DNA from: Pseudoneurospora amorphoporcata
Taxonomy: Eukaryota > Ascomycota > Sordariomycetes > Sordariales > Sordariaceae
NCBI GenBank assembly: GCA_033297205.1
Contig: MU859113.1
Span: 1-64,000 of the forward strand
Length of the DNA: 64,000 bases
Direction of reading: 5' to 3'
The translations under genes and the position numbers were made by a program. Below are positions 31,064 to 41,794 of this stretch, in pieces. Each line of letters begins with the position of its first letter. The first letter of the stretch is position 1. Below the pieces are notes generated by a model. The model saw only the letters and a list, made by a program, of their open reading frames with translations, was not told the origin of the DNA and ran no database searches.

Positions 31064-32282
31064 TCACCCCCTTTCCAACCTTTCCAAATCCCTCCTGACA
31101 ACATCCACCTCCCTCTCCATCTCTCCATAAACACGCGCAATCTCCCTCATCACTTTCTCCTTTTCCGGATCTCCCCCTTCCCCAACCATGACCCCATATA
31201 ATCCTAACAAGTCCGTACCCCTTTCTATCTCCTCCCCCACCCTCTTTTGTTCACCGACCAACCACTCCAGACAACTCGCCAAAGCCCTCCTCACCTCAAG
31301 GGTGTATACCTCCTTCTTAACTCCCAACATGACAACTTCGCATTCCTTCTCAGCTTTTGCTGCCAACAAGGCAGTCTCGGATGCCTTAAACTCGAGACTG
31401 CGTGCTACGGGGCCGTGTTTTGCCTCGAGAGTTTTGACGAGGTGGGATAGGGCGACGGTGTATTTGGATAGAAGATCCCTAGCCGCCTCCGCGATGGCGA
31501 GTCGGGATGTGAGCACTGATGCCTCCAACATTGGGCGCGTCTCGGATATCAGGCAGGATACTTTTGCGGGCAAGTGGGAGATTTGGCGGTGCGTGTTACT
31601 AGTTGTTGTGGTGGTATTTATTGAGGAGGGGTGGGAAAGGCGGATTATATCCGCCAGTTCCAGAGCGCGGGAGTGCAGTGTTGCAGATAAAAGGGGGCCG
31701 AGGTGGGGTAATAACGACGGCAGCTGTGACAAGGGAGGGGATGTCAAGATCAGAGCTAGGGACTCGGCGTCTAGTATTGGCGTTTGTTCTGAATCGGGTG
31801 AGGTGAAGTCCAGAGAGAGGAAGGAAGGTAAAAGGAGGAGGAGATCGGTTAGTGGTTGTTTTAGGTTAGGCGGTATACTCGCTGGTGGCGGTTGGGTAAG
31901 CCGTTGTCTTTCGAAACGTCGCTGAACCCGGGGGAGACCACCGGGGATGCTCTTCTCAAGTTTTGAATCGGGCTGTTCCACGGGAATGGGGACGGGATCA
32001 GGACCGGTGGTTGAGAGGGCGTGGATGAGGAGGGTCTCTTCGGCAGCTTTAAGCCGGTGCTTATTGAGTTCCTGTTGGGATTGTTAGAGGCAGATGTCAG
32101 GGAGGTTTGAAAGAATGGTTTAGACATACTTCAGTGACAGCCTCGCGTTCCTGAGCTACTGGATTTTGTGGAGGAAGCTTGGTTGAACCATCTTCGTTGA
32201 GGAGAAGCTCCGTTAGACCCTTGTAGAGGTTCGCGAACTGGGGGTTATTTTCGAGGACCGAGTTGTCAATTGGTGGGAGCAT
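31064..32282 (-). CDS. Probable augmin complex subunit (HAUS4-like)
   Basis: Exons 32130-32282 and 31064-32071, with an intron 32072-32129 (GTATGT...AACAG), give 386 residues. The start at 32282 is the only upstream ATG in frame. The N-terminus LPPIDNSVLENNPQFANLYK, with LTELLLNEDGSTK after it, resembles the conserved opening of fungal HAUS4 proteins. The middle is Pro/Leu-rich, and the C-terminal third (about 250-386) is charged and helical, ending in a coiled coil. Augmin recruits gamma-tubulin to existing spindle microtubules. I recognise the N-terminal motif from memory, so the family call is moderate; a general coiled-coil protein is the alternative. Confidence 0.55.
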
Positions 32283-32968
32283 GATTCGTCTCGGTTTCAA
32301 ACTGTAATCGTCTTGAGTATCCGTTCAGTTGTCCACTCCATCCATGATGATCAAATGATTAATTGATGGTGTTTCGTGAAAGGAAGCGCGTCGTGTCCCA
32401 TCAAGGTACCTCCTTCATCAACCATCACAACTGATAAGCTCCGATAAGCTTTCCCTACAAGGATCAGTCGCGAGCTGCCCCGCGAAAGCAGCTGATCGGC
32501 CCCACGCCTTCGCTTAGGAGCTCAGGGCCCCACTTTATTTCCTCTGCTGCCCGCCCGCTCACAAAGACAAGCAATTGGAGCACGGACCCGGCTTGGCAAA
32601 ATAAATTCGTCCCGCGTGCCGGACCCGATTGTCGAGCTGCCAGAGGACCCGACCCGGACCCGTCACGCCGCCCCGATTCCAGCGAGTCCCGCCCAGAGCT
32701 GGATCTCGAATCTCGAACCCTTGCCTGTCGGACTCCGAGACCTTCCCACTCCCGGCGACGCGGACTCTACCACGACGACGACGACGACCGACAGCGACGA
32801 ATAGCCGCCTGTCCAAACAAACCGATTAAGTCTAATTGCGCCGCCGTCGGTCGCATTTTCCTCTTTCTTCTCGGTCCCGGCGCATCACCTCCAGCCCGCC
32901 CGTCGGACGATTAATCACTTGCGCAACCCAAAGATACCCCCAACCACAACCACAACCAACCACCGAAA
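32283..32968. promoter_or_regulatory. Divergent promoter region, augmin-like gene and bL28m
   Basis: This 686-bp GC-rich region lies between two start codons. The part next to bL28m is a CAACCA-rich leader typical of highly expressed Neurospora genes. No gene is visible. Confidence 0.5.
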
Positions 32969-33772
32969 ATGTCCTTCGTCGCCCGCCCACTCCGGGCCGC
33001 CGCCGCCGCCGCCGCCACCAGCAGCAGCAGCAGCAGCGTCGCCTTCACTGGCCTCCGCGCCCTCTCCACGACCGCCCCTACCTTCTACTACCAACCGCGC
33101 GTCCCCTCCTCCGCGATTCCCATCCCCAACGTCTCGGGCCGCGTCCCCCTCCCCGACGTGCCCGAGGACAAATTCAAGATCGAGATCCCCTCGTACCCCT
33201 ACGGCCCGCGCCGCGTCTACCACCAGTCCAACACGGGTCTGTACGGCTCCGCCCTGATCCGCTTCGGCAACAACGTGTCCAAGCGCAACGAGATCAAGAC
33301 TCGCAGGAAGTGGCGGCCTAATGTCCAACAGAAGCGGTTGTGGTCCAAGTCCCTGGGGGTGTTTGTGCGCACCCGCGTCACGACCCGCGTTCTGAGGACG
33401 ATTGATAAAGTCGGTGGGTTGGACGAGTACCTCCTTGGTCACAAGGCTGCGAGAGTCAAGGAGCTGGGACCGTGGGGGTGGATGTTGAGGTGGAGGATTA
33501 TGCAGACTGAGGCTGTGAGGGAGAGGTTCAGGAAGGAGAGGAAGATGCTGGGGCTTCCGGCGGAGAGGGAGGGAGGAGAGAAGAGTTTGGAGGAACAGTT
33601 GAGGGAGTTTAAGCTTGCTGGGTTCCGGTTCGAGGAGGGTAAGGAGCCCAAGAGCAAGGCGGGGTTGAAGGAGGAGGCGGATCGGATTATTAGGGATGAG
33701 AAGGCCGAGTTGGAGATTGGTCAGGAGGAGGACCTGTATATGAAGGAGGAGCCGAAGCCGAAGACGGCTTAA
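32969..33772 (+). CDS. mrpl24: Mitochondrial large-subunit ribosomal protein bL28m
   Basis: An intronless frame encodes 267 residues. The first about 35 residues form an Ala/Arg/Ser-rich mitochondrial presequence with an alanine run and a serine run from GCC and AGC repeats. The bL28 core is at about 90-155, with RFGNNVSKRNEIKTRRKWRP, followed by RLWSKSLGVFVRTRVTTRVLR. The C-terminal 100 residues, rich in Lys and Glu, are the fungal extension. The protein belongs to the 54S mitoribosomal subunit. The symbol follows the yeast MRPL24 homologue. Confidence 0.88.
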   Translation: MSFVARPLRAAAAAAATSSSSSSVAFTGLRALSTTAPTFYYQPRVPSSAIPIPNVSGRVPLPDVPEDKFKIEIPSYPYGPRRVYHQSNTGLYGSALIRFGNNVSKRNEIKTRRKWRPNVQQKRLWSKSLGVFVRTRVTTRVLRTIDKVGGLDEYLLGHKAARVKELGPWGWMLRWRIMQTEAVRERFRKERKMLGLPAEREGGEKSLEEQLREFKLAGFRFEEGKEPKSKAGLKEEADRIIRDEKAELEIGQEEDLYMKEEPKPKTA

Positions 33773-34319
33773 GGGGGTTTCCGAGGAGTGAGGATTCTGA
33801 AGAGGGTCGAATTTGCTACCGTCTTACTTTGAAGGATGACGGATGTACCATATCTTTGTGTATAAAAAATGGGATTTTTTTAAGAGGTTGAAGGCAAACA
33901 TTGTGGACGACTAGATTTCGTCATGGTGATGAGCTGTCCTTGTGCTGTAAGATTCGTGGTGTCTCTATCCTATCTAGAGCTGTCTCTGTACCCACTGGTA
34001 TATGAAGTGTCGCACCCACAACCAGGTGGTCAATATTCCGGCTATAGAGGGACGAACACAGGCAGTTTTGTCCAAGTCAACAATGCAAAGCATGTCAAGG
34101 GAATTGCTCCGTAGATTTCTGATTCGTCATGTACCATTATTCATCATGCAAGCTACGTAAAAAGCCAAAAACCGCCGTCCCCATTTTGTGTATATCATTC
34201 GAGAAAACAGAAAAAGAAGAAAGAAGCCATCATAATAGTCCCGCCACAACCAACCAACTCCAAACTGCCTTTTATAACTTTTTTTTACAAGTCTAAATCT
34301 TTTGTTTCGTTCAACACAC
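33773..34319. other. Convergent 3' region of bL28m and the aminotransferase
   Basis: 547 bp between facing stop codons, AT-richer, with poly-T stretches near 34282. I see only 3' UTR-like sequence. Confidence 0.45.
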
Positions 34320-36004
34320 CTAACCCTTGACCTTGAAGATGGCCTCAGCAAGACGACCGACGTTCTCGCTGGTGATACCAGCAACAGAGATACGACCATC
34401 CTTGGTGGCATACACGCTGTGCTCCTTGGCGAGCTTGTCCATCTGCTCGGGGGTCAGGCCGGTGTAGGCGAACATGCCGATCTGGCTGGTGATGTGGCTC
34501 CAGTCGTGCTTGCTGCCGAGCTTCTCGAGGTTCTCCTTGAGGAGGGCGCGCATCTTGATGATGCGGTCGGCCATCTCCTTGACCTCGGTGAGCCACTGCT
34601 CGTAGAGCTCGGGGGTGTTGAGGATCTCGGCGGCGATGCGGGCGCCGTGGATGGGCGGGTTGGAGTAGAGAGGGCGGACGAGAATCTTGACCTGCGAGTC
34701 GACGCGCTTCTTCTCGTCGGCGTCGGCGCAGACCACGGAGAAGGCACCGATACGCTCGCCGTAGAGACCCATGTTCTTGGCGAAGGACTGGGCAAGGCAG
34801 ATGTTGTGGCCCTGCTCGACGAAGTAGCGGACGGCGAAGGCGTCCTTGTGGATGTCGCCGGAAGCGAAACCCTGGTAGGCCATGTCGAAGAAGGAGAAGT
34901 GGCCCTTGTCCTTGACGACGGCCTCGATCTGCTTCCACTGCTCGGGGGTGGGGTCGACACCGGTGGGGTTGTGGGCGCAGGCGTGGAAGAGGAAGATGGA
35001 GTTGTTGGGAGCAGCCTTGAGGTCGCGCATCAGACCGTCGAAGTCGAGGCCGATGGTGTTCTTGTCGTAGTAGGCATACTGGGCAACCTCGAGACCCGAG
35101 TCACGGAAGACGGCGCCGTGGTTGGCCCACGAGGGGGTAGGGATGTAGATCTTCTTGGCTCCGGGGAAGAAGCGGGCGAGGAAGGCACCGCCGATGCGGA
35201 GGGCACCGGTACCCGAGATGGACTGGGTGATGACGAGACGGTCAAGGGCGGAGCTGTCCTTGCCATAAGCGAGAACGGCGGCGGCCTTGGTGAACTCGGG
35301 GACACCCGTGATGCCGGCGTACTCCTTGTTCAGGCGGGAGTGGATGACCTTGTCCTCGGCCTTGCGAACGGAGGGGAGGACGTAAGGTTTACCCTGGTCA
35401 TCGCGGTAGGCACCGACACCTGTCCGAATGCGTCAGCTGTTGTTGAAGCTAGTGTAGTTTTTACTATATCGTGTGTAGAGTCGCGTAGGATGCTACGCCG
35501 AGGGACCTTTGACGACAAGTGATTGTGTGTGTGAGGGGCACAATAGCACGTGCTCGGGGTGTTGACATACCGAGGTTGATCTTCTTGTCGAAGGTGTCGG
35601 CCTTGAAAGCTTCCGTGATACCTGGAAAGGACGTTAGCCTTGTGGTTTTGCGCAACTCCAGGTGTTCATGCCGCATTACGTACCGAGAATGGCCTGTCAG
35701 ACGCGGCGAAAGAGCGCGGGGTTAGCAACACCGAAAGACGGACACAGCGCGAGGAAGGGGATAACTCGAGCTTGTTGAAGCTATCGTGACTTGGTAGGAT
35801 GGCATACATCCTGTTGCGCACATGGTAGTTAGCATACCAACCCTAAAGACGTGACATGACATGACATGACAAACTTACAGGAGGACCTTGAGGGACGTTA
35901 GCCCAGAACGAGGCAGCGCGGACAGCAACCAAGTTGCGACCGGGGGAAGCGAAAGCGCTTCTGACAGCGGCTCTGCGCGTCACAAGTCTGACCGAGGAAA
36001 GCAT
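34320..36004 (-). CDS. Mitochondrial aspartate aminotransferase
   Basis: Predicted exons are 35879-36004, 35808-35810, 35684-35693, 35571-35621 and 34320-35419, giving 429 residues. The first exon encodes a basic mitochondrial presequence (MLSSVRLVTRRAAVRSAF). The enzyme exchanges the amino group between aspartate and 2-oxoglutarate and takes part in the malate-aspartate shuttle. Visible motifs are GVGAYRDDQGKPYVLP, the substrate segment CAHNPTGVDPTPEQW, and SFAKNMGLYGER, which carries the pyridoxal-phosphate lysine. The 5' end needs two tiny exons to give the conserved GPPDAILGITEAFK: a 3-nt exon (GAT, Asp) and a 10-nt exon. Every predicted intron has GT-AG ends and a CTAAC or CTGAC branch site, and the total length stays in frame. 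Skipping the 3-nt exon would remove only the Asp. Confidence 0.93.
35808..35810 (-). other. Predicted 3-nt microexon of the aminotransferase gene
   Basis: On the coding strand, GCAACAG, GAT and GTATGC follow one another directly: an acceptor, three bases and a donor. The upstream intron (68 nt) has TGCTAAC and the downstream intron (114 nt) has TTGCTAAC as branch site. GAT supplies the aspartate of the conserved PPDAILG segment, which is missing if the exon is skipped. Confidence 0.65.
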
Positions 36005-36951
36005 CGTGGGCTGAGGAAGGATCGTTAGGGAAACAGGCACTCGGTGGTGATGGTGGTGAGAGGAAGGAGAGGAGGAGAGGGAGAGGATCAAGAATGGAAG
36101 GGGACGCAGGCAGCTCTTTAGCAGGTAGGGACTGTCGAGCTCGTCGGATGATTCACACACGACAGGCCAATCTCGATGATGTTTTAGCTCCGGCGACGTT
36201 ACAGCGTCCCCGCCCCCCACTGTGACCACTGTCCAAGTAGCCAAGTCCCAGGACCCATTTGGCGCCACATGTGGATCAAGTGGAAGACATTCGGGCGGGC
36301 TGGCCCAGGCGTCATGTCAATTGTGCAAGTGTGGCAGAGGGCCTGTGCGAGCTGTGCAAAATCTTTTCTCGACCCCCTCGATCCCCTCGGTCGGCCCCTC
36401 AGCAGAAACTCCAAGCTCCTTCTCCTCAACAGAAATCACCAACTTGTCCTCAACCAACGGCATCTCGGAATTAGTTTCCGTCCCGATCTCGCCCGGCCAC
36501 AGTGTAATGGATTGAATGATGGAAACCGAGGCTTGGGTTGGTGATGGGATCGATGAACGGCGTCCATGACTCGTGGCTGAGCTCCGATTGTCGGCATGGT
36601 TGTTGATCTTGATAGCTTCCAATGGGTGACGTACGGCTCATGGTCTGGAATTGGATTCCTTCTTATGGCGATGCTCGCTACTCGACTGGTCCTTTACTGA
36701 GATGGGAAGGACGAGACCATGGATGATGATCGGCGAGCTCGAACACCACCTCGGACTCACCTTGCCGTGCATCTACGCAAGTCAGAGTCGTGCGGTTAAA
36801 TCTGTCTACTATATCTCCTACCTCAACCTTCCCAACTGACCTTTCCAGGGCAATACCTATGGCTTTCATGTCAAGTGCATGCATGGCTACGGACGTCCGT
36901 CGTGGGAAAACGGACTTTATCAAAATCCTTCGAGTACAAAAGTCTGTGAGA
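36005..36951. other. Divergent intergenic region
   Basis: This lies upstream of the aminotransferase, whose leader is pyrimidine-rich on the coding strand, and upstream of the small secreted protein. Small frames show no domain. An extra 5' exon of the secreted protein could lie here but cannot be confirmed. Confidence 0.4.
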
Positions 36952-37182
36952 ATGGAAGATGGGAAGGGCTGTCGACCGAGCATCACCACCATCCTCATCA
37001 CCTTTCTCTCCTCCATCGCCTTCACCTCGGCACTCCCGCACTTTGAGTGCCAGTGCAAGAATGCCGCGGCCATGCAGGCGGCTGTGATGCCTTGTGTTGC
37101 TCAGGCCTGTGGTGCTGCTCTTGCTCCTGTTGTTGGACAGGTTGCGAATGCCATCTGCGAGAAGTGTGTCACCAAGGCTTAG
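36952..37182 (+). CDS. Small secreted cysteine-rich protein
   Basis: From the ATG at 36952 the frame encodes 76 residues: a short polar start, a hydrophobic stretch (ITTILITFLSSIAFTSALP) that fits a signal peptide, then a mature part of about 45 residues with six cysteines in the pattern CxC...C...C...CxxC. The small, Ala-rich mature chain and the cysteine spacing resemble fungal small secreted proteins. No known domain is recognised. The true start could be further upstream: the frame stays open to about 36790, and a spliced 5' end is possible. Confidence 0.5.
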   Translation: MEDGKGCRPSITTILITFLSSIAFTSALPHFECQCKNAAAMQAAVMPCVAQACGAALAPVVGQVANAICEKCVTKA

Positions 37183-37483
37183 GTCGTCTTCGGGGTGAGA
37201 ATGGGGTAAGGCGGCGAGGGCGGGCCAACCATGTCCATCGCCGTTAACAATTGGATGCCAAGCCTCGGCTCGACTAACACCTCTTGATTCCCTGAAATCC
37301 GGGGTAGCAACCTCCGCCCTCCCAAATAGGAAATTGGCCAAAGACATCTCTTTGTAAGTGGCGTGATGGGTGAGTTCGAGTATATAAGTCAACAACATGG
37401 CAACAGCAGAATGGGGTTGGTCTTATACCTCACCAGTTGACTCTGTCTCTGTCTTCTCTCCTCCTCCAAAGGCAACTGTCAAG
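37183..37483 (+). promoter_or_regulatory. Upstream region of the mannanase gene with TATA box
   Basis: A clear TATATAAG box is at 37381-37388, about 96 bp before the ATG at 37484. The leader between them is CT-rich. No other gene is visible. Confidence 0.55.
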
Positions 37484-38859
37484 ATGCGTCAAGAGCACTT
37501 CCTCTCCCTTCTCTCGCTGCTCGCCACCGGCGTGTCGGCAGCCCCCGGCAAGGGCAAGGTCCCCAAGGGCTTTGTCACTGCTGAGGGCGACCACTTCAAG
37601 CTCGACGGAAAGGATTTCTACTTTGCCGGTAGCAATGCCTACTACTTCCCCTTCAACGTTAGTTCCACCATCGGCCATCTCATGTCTTCTTGTCCCAAAA
37701 AGCCTCCATGCTAACATGCTCACCCATGCAGGACAAATTCGACGTCGAAAAGGGCATGAAAGCCGCCAAAGCCGCTGGTCTAACCGTCTTCCGCACCTGG
37801 GGCTTCAACGACAAGAACCGCACCTACGTCCCCTCCGGCCTCCCCCAATACGGCGGCGAAGGCGCCGGTGCCACCGAGACCGTCTTCCAATGGTTCGACA
37901 AAGACGGCAAGCAAACCATCGACGTCACCCCCTTCGACAAGGTGGTCGACTCCGCCTCCAAAACGGGAATCAAACTCATCGTGGCCCTGACCAACAACTG
38001 GGCCGACTACGGCGGCATGGACGTCTACACCGTCAACAATGGCGGCAAGTACCACGACGACTTTTACACGCAGCCCAACATCAAGGCCGCGTTCAAGAAG
38101 TACGTGAAAGCCATGGTGACGCGGTATCGCGACTCGCCGGCGATTCTGGGGTGGGAGCTGGCGAATGAGCCGAGATGTGGCGCCGATGGGACGAGGAACT
38201 TGCCGAGAAGCGCGAATTGCACGACCGAGACGTTGACCAAGTGGATTGATGAGATGAGCACGTACGTGAAGAGCTTGGATGGGAACCATCTGGTTACGTG
38301 GGGTGGCGAGGGCGGGTTTAACAGGCAGAGCGAGGATGGGTTTTATAATGGGTGGGATGGAGGCGATTTCGATAACGAGTTGGGGTTGAGGAATGTCGAT
38401 TTTGGAACGCTGCATTTGTATCCTGATGTGAGTCTCTCTCTCCCTGAGTATCCTTTGCAACATTACCCCGAACCGGATGGAACTGACAATGGCGACAAGT
38501 GGTGGTCAAAGAGCGTCGAGTGGTCCAACCAATGGATCCGCGACCACGCCGCCTCGGGCCGTGCCGCCAAGAAGCCTGTCGTGCTCGAGGAGTACGGCTG
38601 GATGACCGACAAGGGCCGTCTGGACCAGCTCGGTCAGGTCAGGAACGAGACCAGAATCGAGGTCATTGGTGGCTGGCAGGAGATTGCCGTCCAGGAGAAG
38701 ATGGCCGGCGATATGTACTGGCAGTTTGGCTACGGCGGGTATTCCTACGGACGCAATCATGACGATTCGTTCACCATTTACTTGGAGGATGCCGAGGCCA
38801 AGGAGCTGGTGTATGAGCATGCCAAGGAGGTGCAGAAGTTGAATGAGCGGAGGCACTAG
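37484..38859 (+). CDS. gh5-7: Secreted endo-beta-1,4-mannanase, GH5 subfamily 7
   Basis: Exons 37484-37657, 37732-38427 and 38500-38859 encode 409 residues. A signal peptide (MRQEHFLSLLSLLATGVSAAP) leads directly into the catalytic domain, so there is no carbohydrate-binding module. GH5 landmarks include FYFAGSNAYYFPF at the substrate-entry strand, RTWGFND, the acid/base Glu near 204 in WELANEPRC, GTLHLYPD, and the nucleophile in VVLEEYGW near 320-321. The enzyme cuts beta-mannan chains in plant hemicellulose outside the cell. The symbol follows the N. crassa GH5-7 mannanase that I remember as lying close to trp-3. The second intron (72 bp) is stop-free and a multiple of three, so its retention would insert 24 residues before WWSKSVEW. 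Confidence 0.93.
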
Positions 38860-39349
38860 GTGGATGATTGTGATGAAAGAACACGGTAGTACATGAAGCC
38901 AAGCCAGGCTGACGCTGCGTGGTTGGCGACGATCAATTTGCTGGCGTCGAAATATGTAGGCGCAATTCCATTAAACACCAAGAAAGCCAAGAGGTTACAA
39001 ATAAGGTGTTTGTACAAGCTTCCAAGCCGGGAGATCACTTGCTATTGCGGCTGAGTATCGGACTTTGTTCAAATTCAACTTCGTCTTCTCCGTTCCCGAA
39101 CCGCGATGTAAATTGTGAGCTGTTTAGTTCCTACCTCTACCTCAATCGTAAGCTGTGATCGGCATTTTCAGACTTACCTGAGTCATGTTGAGTTAACTAT
39201 AAGAAGGGAAGCTAGCCCGGGTACTTGTTCTTGGTGGTTAATGTACCAATCTGCATCAACAAACAAACCGTTCATCATCCAATTTCGAACGGCAACACCC
39301 AATCCACTCGAAAGCATCAAATACTCATCCGCGAGACCATCCATACAAT
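38860..39349. other. Intergenic region between secreted-protein genes
   Basis: 490 bp of mannanase 3' flank and the promoter of the next small secreted protein. Nothing else is seen. Confidence 0.4.
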
Positions 39350-39538
39350 ATGCAACTCACCAAGCTCCTCATCCTCTTTGGGATCACGGCAACTCCAGCA
39401 ATGACGGCTTACACTGGCCCCTGTTCCGTGACACAATGCGGAGCCTCCGGGGTAGCGTGCCCGAGAGGATACCTGTGCGTGCCTTGGCCCTCGTTTGATC
39501 CCGCAAAGAGAGAGGGGTGTACGTGTAGTTACGCCTAG
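39350..39538 (+). CDS. Small secreted cysteine-rich protein (62 residues)
   Basis: The ATG at 39350 starts MQLTKLLILFGITATPAMTA, a typical signal peptide with a predicted cut after about residue 20. The mature chain of about 42 residues has six cysteines (GPC, TQC, VAC, YLC, GCTC), enough for three disulfides, and a Gly-rich centre. Such spacing is common in fungal effector-like or chitin-binding-like miniproteins, but I do not recognise a specific family. The frame is too short to be certain from composition alone. The clean signal peptide and even cysteine count support it. Confidence 0.6.
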   Translation: MQLTKLLILFGITATPAMTAYTGPCSVTQCGASGVACPRGYLCVPWPSFDPAKREGCTCSYA

Positions 39539-40786
39539 TGGATTTGGAAAAGGTACTTCATCTACCAGTGAGTCTGAGGCCAATTCCTCCTGTGTGGAAT
39601 TTTGGAATGCGCTGACTGAGTGACAGATGAGTCCCTTGAGTTAATAGTGGTTTTTTCCCACTCGCCCTCCAACGCCCCTTGTTGTATGAGTTTAATTTGT
39701 ATACCCTCCATCCGCGAGTCTGGGGAAGGAGTGATGGCTAGGGGTCAAGAGAGTGCTTGGGAATGATCAGTCGTTGGGATGGACTCGGAACTTCTCTCAG
39801 TCAAACTTATATCCTCCTATTTTGTATGCGGCCCCAAGAATCCCATCATGTCATGAACAAAAGTTATAGACTTCCAATCCGCCGACAATGCGTGAGTGTC
39901 ACTTCAGTTGTCACACACCCAGAACCCCCGACCCAGCCATAAGCGAGCTTCCCCCGGTGGGTCCGAAAACGGATCTGACAATTCTGGAACGGGGAAGCTC
40001 GCAAACGGCCGGATCACCGGTCCCAAGAATCCAAGACCAAAACATTAAACAAGGGACATCGCTGGACAAACCTTTCCCAACACTTGGAAATCTCGTATCG
40101 AGCGAATGCAAAGCACAACCGATAACATCTGGCCCTGCCTACTACTGACAGATGAGGAATGGCACGATGACATGAATCATCCCAGAGCCGATCATGGCCA
40201 AGACTGATTTTGAATGTGAGTGCCACCCCCTCGGATCCATCAAACTGTCGTCTCGTGTGGACAGCTGATCAACAATTTCTTCGCCAGATTCAGCACCTGT
40301 CAGTGATGGGTGACACGTGGGTGCTACGCTCCCGGATCGTGCTGACCATCAATGTTATATGTGGCCCGTGATGATCATCAACCTTGATGGCCCAGGCACT
40401 CCTTCATACTTGACCGTTTCTTAGCTCGCCACCTCGCATGGCGGCCTGTTCTCGTCATTCTGGGCGCTTCGCTTTGTCGGGAGGGCCCGGCACTCGTTTA
40501 CTTTTCTGGTAATAATAGTCTCCTTCGCTGCGGCTGTCAGAGTGGCGGGAGGCAAGCGGCACTTCGTTTTTATCTGATCAGGTCATCAGATGAAAGAACG
40601 CACACGAGATTTCTGATCCCTTTAAAGAGGGAACGAACCGGCCTGCTCCCTTCTCTCCGTATGTTTCATCCTTTATCAAAAGCCCAAGAGATCTTATTGT
40701 ATCCGGACCGTCCGACATCCATCCCACAACCAGCCGTTTCTTTCCCGAACCAAACCACCCCTAACACCTGAAACACAACCGCAAAA
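39539..40786. other. Intergenic region, no gene seen
   Basis: 1.25 kb upstream of the GNAT gene. Small frames on both strands lack motifs. The last 50 bp before the ATG is the usual CA-rich fungal leader. Confidence 0.4.
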
Positions 40787-41587
40787 ATGGCCGTCGCCGT
40801 CCTCCCCGCCCTCATCCCCGACATCCGTCGCGTGTACGAGTGCTACTTCGCCGCCTTCAAGGGCGAGCGCATGGGCGAGATCATGCTCAAGATCCTCTTC
40901 CCCGGCGTTGACACCGACGCGGCTGAGTTCCGCGAGGCCCACGCCAAGGGCACTCTCGAGTACTGGCACACTTCGGACTCGCAGTACACCTTCAAGGCCG
41001 TGGACATGGCCAATGGCGAGATCTTGGGCATGGGTCTGGTCGATATCTTCGTCCGTGAGCGTTCCGAGGAGGAGCGCAAGAACCACGGCGTCCCCTGGCT
41101 CGAGGGCGGGGCGAGGGAGAGGGCCGAGAAGGTTCTGAACCCCTTGCATGACATGAGGGAGCACTTGTTTGGTGGCAAGCCTTATATCTGTCAGTCTTGG
41201 TATTTTCTTTTTGCCGCCCGCTGTAGCTTCTTCCACTGACAGATGTGACGAACAACAGATGCCCACGTCATCGGCGTCGACCCCAGGTGCCAGGGCCGCA
41301 AGGGCGGCATTGCCCTCGCCAAGTTCGGTCTCGACCTCTCCGAGCGCTGCCAGCTTCCCATTTACTTCGAGTCTTCCCCTTCGTCCATCGGCCTCTACAA
41401 GAAGGCCGGCTACGAGATCCTCAAGGAGACCATTGTCCACAAGGCCGAGACCCTCGGCGTGGAGGAGGATATCGTTGTTCCCTTGGTGGTCCGTATGCCC
41501 TCGTCGGCGAACGGCATGAGCTTTTATGAGTGGAAGGAGAAGGGATACCCCAACTTCAACGCGCCCTCCAACAAGTTGAAGTTGTAA
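40787..41587 (+). CDS. GNAT-family N-acetyltransferase
   Basis: Exons 40787-41189 and 41259-41587, with an intron 41190-41258 (GTCAGT...AACAG), give 243 residues. The acetyl-CoA site is visible as VDPRCQGRKGGIALAKFGL, the family's Q/RxxGxG-type loop, followed by the late strand SSPSSIGLYKKAGYEIL. The N-terminal half contains YECYFAAFKGERMGEIML, common in fungal GNAT proteins of unknown substrate, often tied to drug, polyamine or small-molecule acetylation. No targeting signal is seen, so it is probably cytosolic. Confidence 0.85.
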
Positions 41588-41794
41588 GGGGTGCAACTTT
41601 GTCTGGGCAATGATGGAATGGCTTGTAATGTTTATTATGGCTTTGAGTTTTGGGTAGGGTTGGGTAAGATAAAATGACCATTTGGATAAAGGTACAAGCT
41701 TGAACGGGTATCAAACCAAGGAAGCAGCGAGTTGTTGCTGGGTATCAAAAACTGAAAGTGGTGAAGCCAGGCGCCAAGTTTTATCCCTTATATC

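Noticed and set aside
34302..35522. 406-codon plus-strand frame over the aminotransferase
   Set aside because: Antisense shadow of the large aminotransferase exon; Gly/Val/Leu-rich composition with no motif.
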